Assembly: GCA_021797955.1 (NCBI GenBank)
Contig: JAJZYV010000075.1
Span: 1-7,725 of the forward strand
Direction: 5' to 3'
Source: Thermoplasmata archaeon
GTDB taxonomy: Archaea; Thermoplasmatota; Thermoplasmata; Thermoplasmatales; Thermoplasmataceae
Length of the DNA stretch: 7,725 nt
Numbering within the stretch: the first letter of the stretch is position 1; each line of letters begins with the position of its first letter. The notes under the pieces were generated by a model. That model had not been told where the DNA came from, ran no database searches, and saw nothing but the letters and a program-made list of their open reading frames with translations. Below, piece by piece: positions 1-5,783 of this stretch. The position numbers and the translations under genes are program-made.

Positions 1-31
1 TCATTAAAGAGGTATAGGACAGTCTAAATTA

Positions 32-1453
32 TTAATTCCACTTCAAGCATAAGTCTTTTGCAGCTTTCACTTCATCGGCTCTGCCTATAGGCAAAACATC
101 AGGCAACGACTGAAGATATAAAACATCCTTCTCCAGCACCTCTATCATGAGATCGCAAAATCTGTCCAGTTCTTCAAGGCTGACATCTTCAGTTGGTTCG
201 ATCATCAAAGCTTCGTGAACAATGAGCGGAAAATACACCGTTGGTGAATGAACGCCGTTGTTAATGAGAAATTTAGCTATATCCATGGCTTTCTTTCCGG
301 TTTTTTCAGACGAAACTACGACCTCATGTTTCTTCAAGGAAGCCGAAACGCTTTCATATTTCCCCTTAAGCCGTGCGGATATATAATTCGCATTCATTAC
401 GGCGTGCACTGTATTATTATGCATTCCGTCACTTCCATGGTACTTGATGTATGCCCAGGCTCTAAGAAGATTTATAAAAGATCCATGGAACCCGGAGATT
501 TTCCCGATTGATCTGTTTACATTATAATTAAAGAAATATTTTTTTTCATCTCTGTCTACAAAAGGAGTTGGTATGAAATCCATCAACTTTCTGTTTACAG
601 CTATGGGTCCAGCTCCGGGGCCCCCTCCTCCGTGTGGTGTTGCAAAAGTCTTGTGAAGGTTAAAATGGACAAGGTCAAAACCCATTTTTCCGGGGTTTGT
701 GATACCCACTATCGCATTGAAATTTGCCCCGTCATAGTACAGCAATGCTCCTGCAGAGTGGACAAGCTTAGCTATTTCCTTAATTTTTGGTTCAAACACT
801 CCAAGCGTATTGGGATTGGTTATCATAAAAGCAGCAGTCTTTGGTCCAAGAGCTTCCTTGAGAGCTTCAATATCTATACCTCCTTCCTTGTCGCTGGGAA
901 TTTCAACAATGGAAAATCCGGACATTGAGGCAGAAGCCGGGTTTGTTCCATGGGCAGAATCAGGAATAATAACCTCTGTTCTCTCTGACATTCCTTCTAC
1001 TTCAAGGTACTTCTTTATTATCAGCAAAGATGCATATTCTCCCTGTGCCCCCGCCAAAGGTTGTAAAGAAACTCTTTCCATTCCAGAGATTTCTTTAAGA
1101 TATTCCTGCAATTCATACATTATCTGCAGGGTTCCCTGAATTGTGGATTCATGCTGAAATGGGTGGGAACCGTTGAATTCATCAAAAGATGCAATCTTGT
1201 CCGCGAACTTAGGGTTGAATTTCATGGTGCAAGAACCCAGCGGGTAAATTCCTAGGTCAACGCAATAGTTCATTTGGGACAATCTTGTATAATGTCTTAC
1301 TACATCGAATTCAGCCACATTTGGTAACTTCAATTCCTTTCTTACAATTTCTTTCGGTAAATCAGGTTCATCAGCGTCTTTGAACTTAAAATTGTTTTCT
1401 GACCTGATTTCATTCAATAATTTCTCATCATACACTGCCTGATGGTAACTCAT
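32..1453 (-). CDS. gcvPB: Glycine dehydrogenase (decarboxylating) subunit 2, P-protein beta half
   Basis: This is the PLP-carrying half of the two-subunit P-protein of the glycine cleavage system. With GcvPA it decarboxylates glycine in the cytoplasm and passes the aminomethyl group to lipoyl-GcvH. The protein has 473 residues, close to the usual length. The PLP-lysine motif NLHKTF (265-270, Lys268) is followed by the glycine-rich HGGGGPGAGP (274-283). DGANFNAI (241-248) holds the Asp expected to contact the cofactor ring nitrogen, and YPLGSCTMKFNPK (70-82) and SAHGTNPASA (166-175) are typical of the family. The gene ends in TAA. Its ATG overlaps the gcvPA stop codon by 4 nt, and the sequence GAGGTGAT lies 3 nt upstream, so this start is well supported and translation is probably coupled to gcvPA. 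The protein looks intact. No gcvT or gcvH is present in the window. Confidence 0.97.
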   Translation of the reverse strand: MSYHQAVYDEKLLNEIRSENNFKFKDADEPDLPKEIVRKELKLPNVAEFDVVRHYTRLSQMNYCVDLGIYPLGSCTMKFNPKFADKIASFDEFNGSHPFQHESTIQGTLQIMYELQEYLKEISGMERVSLQPLAGAQGEYASLLIIKKYLEVEGMSERTEVIIPDSAHGTNPASASMSGFSIVEIPSDKEGGIDIEALKEALGPKTAAFMITNPNTLGVFEPKIKEIAKLVHSAGALLYYDGANFNAIVGITNPGKMGFDLVHFNLHKTFATPHGGGGPGAGPIAVNRKLMDFIPTPFVDRDEKKYFFNYNVNRSIGKISGFHGSFINLLRAWAYIKYHGSDGMHNNTVHAVMNANYISARLKGKYESVSASLKKHEVVVSSEKTGKKAMDIAKFLINNGVHSPTVYFPLIVHEALMIEPTEDVSLEELDRFCDLMIEVLEKDVLYLQSLPDVLPIGRADEVKAAKDLCLKWN

Positions 1454-2778
1454 TTCATCACCTCAAGAGTTCCAGAAAGAAAGTCTATCTCATCGTGTGT
1501 TCTTTTCTCCGTCACAGTAAAAAAATGGGGTACAGTATCCTTCTCAGGGATGGCGTTCAGGACTGAGGAGGCTTTTTTTCCGCCTAATATATTTTTAATC
1601 AATAGTTCTTCCTCAACATCAACTTCCTTTTTAAGTCCAACTACGACATCTGAAAAATATGTACCCTTAAAAAAGCAGGGATCGATTCCCTCCGCATTGG
1701 ACAATTTTTTTTGAAGATATTTAGCATTTGCAAAGTTATTTGAAGCAATTCTTTTCAGGCCTTTTGATCCCACTATTGACAAATAGACTGAAGATGCAAT
1801 AGACATGAGCGCCTGGTTTGTGCAGATATTGCTTGTGGCCTTATCTCTTCTTATGTGCTGCTCTCTGGTCTGCAAAGTCATAACATATGCTGTCTTTCCA
1901 CTTTTATCAGTAGTTCTCCCTATTATTCTCCCAGGCGATTTTCTTGCGTATTCCTTCATGAAGGAAAAAAGGCCCAGTGTAGGTCCACCAAAATTCTGGT
2001 TAATCCCAATGCCCTGTCCTTCAGCAATAGCAATATCTACACCCAACTCTCCTGGAGATTTGAGGAGCCCAAGAGATACTGGATCATAATAATACAATAA
2101 TAGCGCAGATTTCTTTAAAGAAACAATCTCGTTTATCTTGCTCTCTACAATACCATAGCAGTTGGGGTTGTATATTATCACACAACAGCAATCATCGTCG
2201 ATCCGTGATTCTAAGTCTTCAATAGAAATCTCACCAGTTTCATTGTCCATTTTATAAAATTCAAATTCAGGGTATATTCCTGACGCGTAATTCCTTAGAA
2301 CGCTTAGATGATTCAGGAGAATATTTTCAGGGACAAGAACCTTCTTCTTTCCGTTTATCCTGTAAGCCATTCTCATAGCTTCCCCAAGTGCTGTTGATCC
2401 ATCATACATTGATGAATTTGTGATATCCATCTCGGTGAGGTCACATATCAGGCTCTGATATTCAAAAAGTGATTGAAGCATGCCCTGGGACATCTCCGGT
2501 TGGTATGGGGTATAGGCAGTGAGAAACTCACTTCGCCCAATAACATAATCGACAGAGGCAGGGACGAATCTATCATATATACCATTGCCAAGGAAGCTTA
2601 TCATTCCTCGGGAATTCTTGGAAGCTCTCAATGAAGCTTCGGATAAAAGCTCCATTTCGCTAATCCCATTCTTGATCCCTTTCAATGATATCCTTAAATC
2701 CTGGGGAATATCAGAAAAGAGTTTTTCAGCCGAATCAATCTTTAAACAATCTAAAATCTGCTTTTCAGAATTATCCAT
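1450..2778 (-). CDS. gcvPA: Glycine dehydrogenase (decarboxylating) subunit 1, P-protein alpha half
   Basis: This is the non-PLP-lysine half of the split P-protein, which pairs with GcvPB to form the active decarboxylase. It has 442 residues, normal for the family. Recognisable blocks in order are FLGNGIYDRFVP (62-73, usually FLGxGxYDxxxP), TAYTPYQPEMSQG (87-99), MYDGSTALGEA (124-134), EGQGIGINQNFGGPTLGLF (253-271) and REQHIRRDKATSNICTNQ (305-322). As expected for this subunit, there is no Schiff-base lysine motif. It is the first gene of the gcvPA-gcvPB operon; its TGA overlaps the gcvPB ATG. The ATG is preceded closely by GGAG (1 nt gap, too near for ideal SD use). A run of three cysteines (197-199) follows three aspartates; I attach no function to it. 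The gene is intact. Confidence 0.96.
   Translation of the reverse strand: MDNSEKQILDCLKIDSAEKLFSDIPQDLRISLKGIKNGISEMELLSEASLRASKNSRGMISFLGNGIYDRFVPASVDYVIGRSEFLTAYTPYQPEMSQGMLQSLFEYQSLICDLTEMDITNSSMYDGSTALGEAMRMAYRINGKKKVLVPENILLNHLSVLRNYASGIYPEFEFYKMDNETGEISIEDLESRIDDDCCCVIIYNPNCYGIVESKINEIVSLKKSALLLYYYDPVSLGLLKSPGELGVDIAIAEGQGIGINQNFGGPTLGLFSFMKEYARKSPGRIIGRTTDKSGKTAYVMTLQTREQHIRRDKATSNICTNQALMSIASSVYLSIVGSKGLKRIASNNFANAKYLQKKLSNAEGIDPCFFKGTYFSDVVVGLKKEVDVEEELLIKNILGGKKASSVLNAIPEKDTVPHFFTVTEKRTHDEIDFLSGTLEVMK
1457..1464 (-). promoter_or_regulatory. Strong Shine-Dalgarno site of gcvPB
   Basis: Read on the minus strand, this is GAGGTGAT, an eight-base match to the complement of the archaeal 16S rRNA 3' end (anti-SD core ATCACCTC). 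It lies 3 nt before the gcvPB ATG, inside the end of gcvPA. It fixes the gcvPB start. It contrasts with the other genes here, which show no clear SD, in line with archaeal practice of using SD sites for internal operon genes and leaderless starts for first genes. Confidence 0.85.
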
Positions 2779-2809
2779 ACTCCTAAGCCAACGGTAAATT
2801 ATGAATCGC

Positions 2810-2817
2810 TATTTATT
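2810..2817 (-). promoter_or_regulatory. Candidate TATA box of the gcvPA-gcvPB operon
   Basis: Read on the minus strand, this is AATAAATA. Its centre is about 35 nt upstream of the gcvPA ATG, which would place transcription start near 2788 with a leader of about 9 nt. A second AT-rich stretch (minus-strand ATAATTTA near 2795-2802) is an alternative. The assignment rests on composition and spacing only. The site overlaps the stop codon of the doubtful 59-codon ORF upstream. Confidence 0.4.
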
Positions 2818-2992
2818 CTCTTGGTAATAGTTTGGACTGTAAATATTCGCACACATTGATCTCTTTTTTGAAAGCGAAAATGAACATTTTTTGCATCAAT
2901 AAAAGATTGAATCTCGATAGGATTTTTCCACCTGCTGAAACAATACAAAATTCGGGGTCTCCTTGACCGATGAAATGAACAATTGCCTGCAT
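2813..2992 (-). CDS. Doubtful small ORF, 59 codons, unknown function
   Basis: This minus-strand frame starts with ATG and would encode MQAIVHFIGQGDPEFC followed by a mixed hydrophobic/basic C-terminal half ending in LLPRE. It lies between the divergent gcvPA and mevalonate kinase genes, on the gcvPA strand, with 34 nt between its stop and the gcvPA ATG. The composition is not implausible for protein (VSAGGKIL block, few rare residues), but I recognise no family, see no Shine-Dalgarno site, and its 3' end would cover the likely gcvPA promoter. It may be a small gene, a decayed fragment or chance. A longer TTG-initiated frame in the same gap, on the same strand and ending at 2799, looks spurious. 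Conservation at protein level would decide. Confidence 0.22.
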   Translation of the reverse strand: MQAIVHFIGQGDPEFCIVSAGGKILSRFNLLLMQKMFIFAFKKEINVCEYLQSKLLPRE

Positions 2993-3074
2993 GTTGATTG
3001 TGTTGAATTTTAGATAGATCTCTAAAACATCCTTCTGTGTGAAAATTCAATAAGTGAGAACTAATTCGGCATTA

Positions 3075-4043
3075 ATGGCATTTGACGAAAAGTACGTTGA
3101 AGCAACTGCCCATCCCACAATAGGAATTGTTCTTCTAGGGGGGTTGAGTGACAGGGATCAAAGGATACCATTGCACAACTCAGCTGGAATAGCATATACA
3201 ATGTCAGGAATGGAATCAGTGGCAAGAACCAGAATCTATTTATCTGACAAGGAGGGACAAAACAAATTCAATGGGAATACCCTTGAAATGGCTTCAAGAT
3301 CTCCTGTTTCTATTTTGGAACTTTATTCTGGTAAACTTAGAAGTAAATACGGAAAAAAATATATTTATTTTGATTCAAGGAATGAAAATATTTTGAGTGG
3401 AAGTTCAGATGCAGGGGCTGCTGCTTTAGGAAAATGCATTGAATATCTTTTGCCAGAAGAGGATAAACAGAGTTTGGAAAACAATATCAGGCGAATTTCA
3501 GAGAGCGTTGGCAGAAGCATTTATGGGGGCCTGACAATAACTACCGTTTCAGAGGGAAAGACAATAACACAGTCAGTACTTGGTGCATCCGATTTCAACA
3601 ACTACCGAATACTGGCATTCACCTTTTTTCACGAGCGAAAGCCATCAGACGATATACATTTTAATATCAAGAATCTTAAGGAGTATCCAGAAAGAGTTAA
3701 ATCAACATCCATAAAAATCCAAAGACTGCAGGAACTGGCTCGTAAAAAAGATATAGAAAGTATCTTTGAGGTTGCCCACAGGGATACTGAAGAATATCAT
3801 TCGTTGGTTGAAAAATCCGGTGTAACAATTATAACTCCGGATATGCGAGAATTTATGGAAGAAGTCTTGAAAATAAAGCGTAATGTATGGTGCACTTACA
3901 TAGTAACCGGTGGAAATAGTGTATTCATTGCGGCAAAGAAGAATGACGTTGAACTTATAATCAAGAAACTGGAAAATGAAAAGTCAAGGATATCGAATTT
4001 AACGGTATCTGGCGGAGCACAGATTACCTCTTCGAACCTCTGA
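3075..4043 (+). CDS. Mevalonate 3-kinase (diphosphomevalonate-decarboxylase-like GHMP family)
   Basis: It probably phosphorylates the C3 hydroxyl of mevalonate with ATP, the first kinase step of the Thermoplasma-type route (mevalonate to 3-phosphate, 3,5-bisphosphate, isopentenyl phosphate, IPP). The 322-residue protein resembles the characterised Thermoplasma acidophilum enzyme as I remember it. Shared blocks are TAHPTIGIVLLGG (11-23), PLHNSAGIAY (32-41), LSGSSDAGAAALG (107-119, the GHMP ATP-binding loop), SESVGRSIYGGLTIT (142-156), ERKPSD (187-192), DTEEYHS (237-243) and YIVTGGN (275-281). Leu20, Glu143 and Arg188 align with substrate-site residues I recall as Leu18, Glu140 and Arg185. I chose ATG 3075 over an in-frame GTG at 3054 because it matches the N-terminus of that relative (318 residues). 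The related bisphosphomevalonate decarboxylase is the main alternative. The 3' end overlaps the convergent signal peptidase by 20 nt; short T-runs follow the stop. Confidence 0.87.
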   Translation: MAFDEKYVEATAHPTIGIVLLGGLSDRDQRIPLHNSAGIAYTMSGMESVARTRIYLSDKEGQNKFNGNTLEMASRSPVSILELYSGKLRSKYGKKYIYFDSRNENILSGSSDAGAAALGKCIEYLLPEEDKQSLENNIRRISESVGRSIYGGLTITTVSEGKTITQSVLGASDFNNYRILAFTFFHERKPSDDIHFNIKNLKEYPERVKSTSIKIQRLQELARKKDIESIFEVAHRDTEEYHSLVEKSGVTIITPDMREFMEEVLKIKRNVWCTYIVTGGNSVFIAAKKNDVELIIKKLENEKSRISNLTVSGGAQITSSNL

Positions 4044-4839
4044 TCCTTTTAAATATTTTATCGTATGGGAGAATAATAACTGTTATCATTAGCATTATCG
4101 TCAAACCAAGGTATAGATAACTATTCTTGGCAACATCCGACGAGGTTGGCCACTGATGCTCCAACCCTAAAATATTAAGTTTTATAAGACCCAACCATGG
4201 TATCTGTCCAAACGCTATTCCAACCACATTAGAGATGTTTACTGGGGGGTAATTAAATATGGTCTGATCGGCTGCCTCGTATGAATGATATTTTGCGTTA
4301 TATTTGACGAATTGCGATGCCAAATTATTATCTCCCATTGTGATAAAACCAGATATCCCTTTGAAATTGGCTACATTTATTGAGAAATTTCTATGCGAGA
4401 ACCCCATATCACGGATGACAACGCAGGTTCCTATCTTCTCAATCCAGCTCTGATTATTGTAACCCTTAACAATCAGATTGTTGTTTGACCAACTGATATA
4501 CATTATTGCCCTGTGAATAATTATTGAGCCACCCGGGCTCCTGTATAAAATCACATTTCCGTATTCCCCATATGTGGAATATCCATTTTCTCTTCCCTGC
4601 ACATATGTTACAACATTATTTACCGATGTAACCCTCTTTACAAAGACCATGTCACCTGTGTTTATAACTCCAGGCGTCCAGTATGCAGAATGCTCCATAC
4701 TTGAAGACTCTACTACGGATACTGGGGGCCATTCACCAGAATAAATTGTAATCGAGAGAAATATGAGGATTAGCACTATGGCAATTAGAAAATAAGGATT
4801 TTTGTGAAGTTTTACATTCGCTGGCTTTGTTTTCTCCAT
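4024..4839 (-). CDS. Signal peptidase I, archaeal/ER (Sec11-like) type
   Basis: This membrane serine protease removes signal peptides from exported proteins on the outer face of the cytoplasmic membrane. The 271-residue protein has a short basic N-terminus and one N-terminal membrane segment (about 17-33), followed by the catalytic motif ESSSMEH (44-50, nucleophile Ser47). The general base is His109 in IIIHRAI, where bacterial enzymes have Lys, and the conserved Asp170 lies in the MGDNN box (168-172). A second hydrophobic segment (about 240-257) is followed by a basic tail, so both ends are probably anchored. At about 270 residues it is longer than minimal archaeal enzymes, mainly through the region between His109 and the MGDNN box and the added C-terminal anchor. 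I chose ATG 4839; an in-frame TTG at 4854 would add five residues (MGRHK). It is divergent from Sec61-beta and convergent with the mevalonate kinase. The ATG has no clear SD. Confidence 0.9.
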   Translation of the reverse strand: MEKTKPANVKLHKNPYFLIAIVLILIFLSITIYSGEWPPVSVVESSSMEHSAYWTPGVINTGDMVFVKRVTSVNNVVTYVQGRENGYSTYGEYGNVILYRSPGGSIIIHRAIMYISWSNNNLIVKGYNNQSWIEKIGTCVVIRDMGFSHRNFSINVANFKGISGFITMGDNNLASQFVKYNAKYHSYEAADQTIFNYPPVNISNVVGIAFGQIPWLGLIKLNILGLEHQWPTSSDVAKNSYLYLGLTIMLMITVIILPYDKIFKRIRGSKR

Positions 4840-4955
4840 CTTATGACGACCCAAATCTTAACTCTGTTCAAAAAGAATCATGTATTAATAGATTTATTCA
4901 TGAAACATCAAACCGATGGCAAATCATTATATGTTTTGTTTAAATTATATAAACA
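4840..4955. promoter_or_regulatory. Divergent promoter region shared by signal peptidase and Sec61-beta
   Basis: This AT-rich spacer of 116 nt lies between two divergent start codons. On the plus strand it carries the Sec61-beta TATA box (4926-4933). On the minus strand, candidate TATA stretches for the signal peptidase are around 4882-4890 (TATTAATAC-like) and 4892-4899 (AATAAATC), which would give short leaders of roughly 20-30 nt. The minus-strand assignment is weak. The arrangement would allow joint control of two protein-export genes. Confidence 0.5.
4926..4933 (+). promoter_or_regulatory. TATA box of Sec61-beta
   Basis: The sequence ATTATATG is centred 26 nt upstream of the Sec61-beta ATG, the spacing expected for archaeal TBP/TFB initiation at the start codon (leaderless mRNA). 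A second AT-rich stretch (4942-4953, AAATTATATAAA) lies too close to the ATG to drive a start at 4956, although it could help melt the promoter or serve a downstream start. No Shine-Dalgarno site is present, which fits a leaderless message. Confidence 0.55.
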
Positions 4956-5117
4956 ATGGCAGACAAGAAAGATGGCTTTCAATCAGGTGCTGGTTTAATC
5001 AGGTACTTTGATGAGGAGGAAATTGAGGGTCCAGCTATGGATCCTAAGTTAATTATTTACATTGGAATAGTCATGGCTATTGTTGTGGAACTGGCGCAAT
5101 ATTTTTGGCCAGTTTAG
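4956..5117 (+). CDS. secG: Preprotein translocase subunit Sec61-beta / archaeal SecG
   Basis: This is the small tail-anchored subunit of the SecYE-beta protein-conducting channel. It has 53 residues, the usual archaeal size, and is easily missed for that reason. The cytosolic N-terminus carries GAGLIRYFDEEEIEGP (11-26), the characteristic block just before the membrane, followed by MDPKLIIYIGIVMAIVVELA (28-47) as the single transmembrane helix, and it ends in QYFWPV, very close to other archaeal Sec61-beta C-termini. The ATG is supported by a TATA box 26 nt upstream. Its TAG overlaps by 4 nt the 3' end of the convergent winged-helix gene. The divergent neighbour is signal peptidase I, which acts on substrates of the same channel. 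No frame disruption is seen. Confidence 0.95.
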   Translation: MADKKDGFQSGAGLIRYFDEEEIEGPAMDPKLIIYIGIVMAIVVELAQYFWPV

Positions 5118-5383
5118 ATTATTTTTAGGCAATAGAACCTCTTTCTAGTATCACTAAGGCAAACCTGCATTTCTATAAGGCCAAGATTTCTTAAATCTCG
5201 TATGCAATTCATGATGGTTCTTCTAGAAAGTTTTGAATAATCCTGGATTTCCGAGATAGTTGCAATTTTCTTTTGCTGCAATATCATCATTATTAGTTTT
5301 GAGGAAGTTTTCAATTTTTGGTCATCACCAAACAACAAAACCATGATCTTCAATTTCTTCCGTGAATTAAAAATAATTGTCAT
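5114..5383 (-). CDS. Small winged helix-turn-helix DNA-binding protein
   Basis: This is probably a transcriptional regulator of 89 residues. The core runs from about 26 to 88: a first helix (SSKLIMMILQQ), TISEIQDYSKLSRRTIMNCIRDLRNLGLI (42-70) forming the helix-turn-helix with a recognition helix at about 53-66, then two strands joined by a turn (EMQVCLSDTRKRFYCLKI), the expected wing. This is the common archaeal MarR/TrmB-like winged-helix pattern, but I cannot name a subfamily, target or ligand. The first 25 residues are basic and hydrophobic with no clear fold. The start is ATG 5383; Met14 is an alternative. It ends 4 nt inside the convergent Sec61-beta gene and is divergent from the region that leads to the sedolisin gene, a candidate target by position only. 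There is no effector domain. Confidence 0.72.
   Translation of the reverse strand: MTIIFNSRKKLKIMVLLFGDDQKLKTSSKLIMMILQQKKIATISEIQDYSKLSRRTIMNCIRDLRNLGLIEMQVCLSDTRKRFYCLKII
5122..5126 (+). terminator. Possible T-tract terminator after Sec61-beta
   Basis: Five T's begin 4 nt after the Sec61-beta stop codon. Short T-runs without a hairpin can end transcription in euryarchaea. The tract lies within the 3' end of the convergent regulator gene. It is weak evidence by itself because the region is AT-rich. Confidence 0.3.
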
Positions 5384-5410
5384 TCAAGCAGCTATTTAGA
5401 ATTAACATCA

Positions 5411-5418
5411 GTATTAAT
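5411..5418 (+). promoter_or_regulatory. Possible TATA box for the 5441-5537 transcript
   Basis: GTATTAAT lies about 26 nt before the first base of the candidate structured RNA. The same near-symmetrical AT stretch read on the minus strand (ATTAATAC) is about 32 nt upstream of the winged-helix ATG at 5383, so it could equally serve that gene. The support is spacing only. Confidence 0.25.
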
Positions 5419-5440
5419 CAGTGAAAGCTCAGAAATCTAG

Positions 5441-5537
5441 GGCTATGAAAGTTATCAAGGTTGCAAGCTAAAATTGATTCAAAACTGAACACCCAGACAC
5501 AGAATCAAAATCCCCTAACTTTTTCATAGGTTTTTTT
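5441..5537 (+). ncRNA. Candidate structured small RNA with nested inverted repeats and a terminal T7 tract
   Basis: An outer stem pairs CTATGAAAGTTA (5443-5454) with TAACTTTTTCATAG (5516-5529): 8 bp, a two-base bulge (5520-5521) and 4 bp. A nested stem pairs TTGATTC (5474-5480) with GAATCAA (5502-5508) around a 21-nt loop. The outer stem is separated from a run of seven T's (5531-5537) by one base, like a terminator. No plus-strand gene lies just upstream, since Sec61-beta ends at 5117 with its own T-tract, so it does not read as a gene terminator. A TATA-like GTATTAAT (5411-5418) would place transcription start near 5441, just before the stem. It resembles no C/D box RNA, tRNA or other family I know. 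Alternatives are a promoter-proximal attenuator or a chance structure in AT-rich DNA. Confidence 0.35.
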
Positions 5538-5773
5538 GAGATGAGTTGATCCACAGTGTCTATAAATGCTGTTTTATTGCATATCTGTTGATTCAAAAAG
5601 GTAGTGTATATACATATTACTATTATAAACTACTAATCTGGATCAATTGGTACACAAAAAACAGCCCAAATAACGACAAAAAGGTAAGTTACCACGGGGA
5701 AAATATCATCAGGAATTTAAGACTATATTGATTATTGACACTATATACACATAGTATTTAAAGCGATGAAATG
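5538..5773. other. AT-rich upstream region of the sedolisin gene, no convincing gene
   Basis: Together with 5384-5537 this forms the 423-bp gap between the regulator and sedolisin genes. A TTG-initiated 61-codon frame (5546-5731) is rich in Tyr, Ile and Lys, as AT-rich noncoding DNA would give, and I reject it. The region contains the palindrome GTATATAC (5606-5613), set between GTAGT (5601-5605) and ACTAC (5629-5633). It also has two copies of ACTATAT 18 nt apart (5722-5728 and 5740-5746), the second forming part of a dyad at 5740-5755. These could be regulator sites. No tRNA is seen. Confidence 0.45.
5740..5755. promoter_or_regulatory. Dyad upstream of the sedolisin promoter, possible operator
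   Basis: ACTAT and ATAGT form a 5-bp inverted repeat around a 6-bp spacer (ATACAC). The dyad ends 18 nt before the TATA box at 5774, a position where archaeal activators or repressors may bind. An extra ACTATAT copy lies 18 nt upstream of the left arm, on the same strand. The neighbouring winged-helix protein is one conceivable ligand, with no direct evidence. Confidence 0.25.
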
Positions 5774-5781
5774 TTTAAATA
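5774..5781 (+). promoter_or_regulatory. TATA box of the sedolisin gene
   Basis: TTTAAATA is centred about 29 nt upstream of the ATG at 5807, consistent with a start of transcription at or within a few bases of the ATG. A second TATA-like stretch (5755-5761, TATTTAA-type) lies further up. No Shine-Dalgarno site precedes the ATG, in line with a leaderless or nearly leaderless mRNA. Confidence 0.55.
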
Positions 5782-5783
5782 AC

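Larger units (their letters stand above)
2779..3074. other. Divergent intergenic region between gcvPA and mevalonate 3-kinase
   Basis: This region of 296 nt separates two divergently transcribed genes. It holds the gcvPA promoter candidate at its left end and, at the right, only a weak AT-rich stretch (around 3045-3052) where a TATA box for the kinase would be expected. The doubtful 59-codon ORF occupies the middle. I see no tRNA, no clear hairpin followed by a T-run, and no recognisable riboswitch; glycine riboswitches are bacterial, and no such fold is evident here. Confidence 0.5.

Noticed and set aside
1..31. A plus-strand frame ending at TAA 25-27 could be the tail of a gene convergent with gcvPB.
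   Set aside because: Only eight codons are visible and they carry no recognisable signal, so nothing can be supported.
248..2100. Plus-strand open frames opposite gcvPB and gcvPA.
   Set aside because: They lie antisense to two intact, well-conserved genes and encode nothing recognisable.
2799..3050. An 83-codon minus-strand frame with a TTG start in the gcvPA-kinase spacer.
   Set aside because: It has a weak start and no SD, its composition is rich in Arg, His and Ser without fold-like pattern, and it overlaps the somewhat better ATG-initiated frame 2813-2992.
2779..3074. A glycine riboswitch was considered because the downstream operon is glycine decarboxylase.
   Set aside because: I see no tandem aptamer-like structure, and this riboswitch class is known from bacteria, not archaea.
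5443..5529. A C/D box guide RNA was considered for the structured element.
   Set aside because: A CTGA occurs at 5485-5488, but there is no matching box C (TGATGA-type) and D'/C' set at proper spacing, and the nested stems do not fit the class.
5546..5731. A 61-codon plus-strand frame with a TTG start upstream of sedolisin.
   Set aside because: Its content is Tyr, Ile, Lys and Asn as expected from AT-rich noncoding DNA, with no SD or family resemblance.
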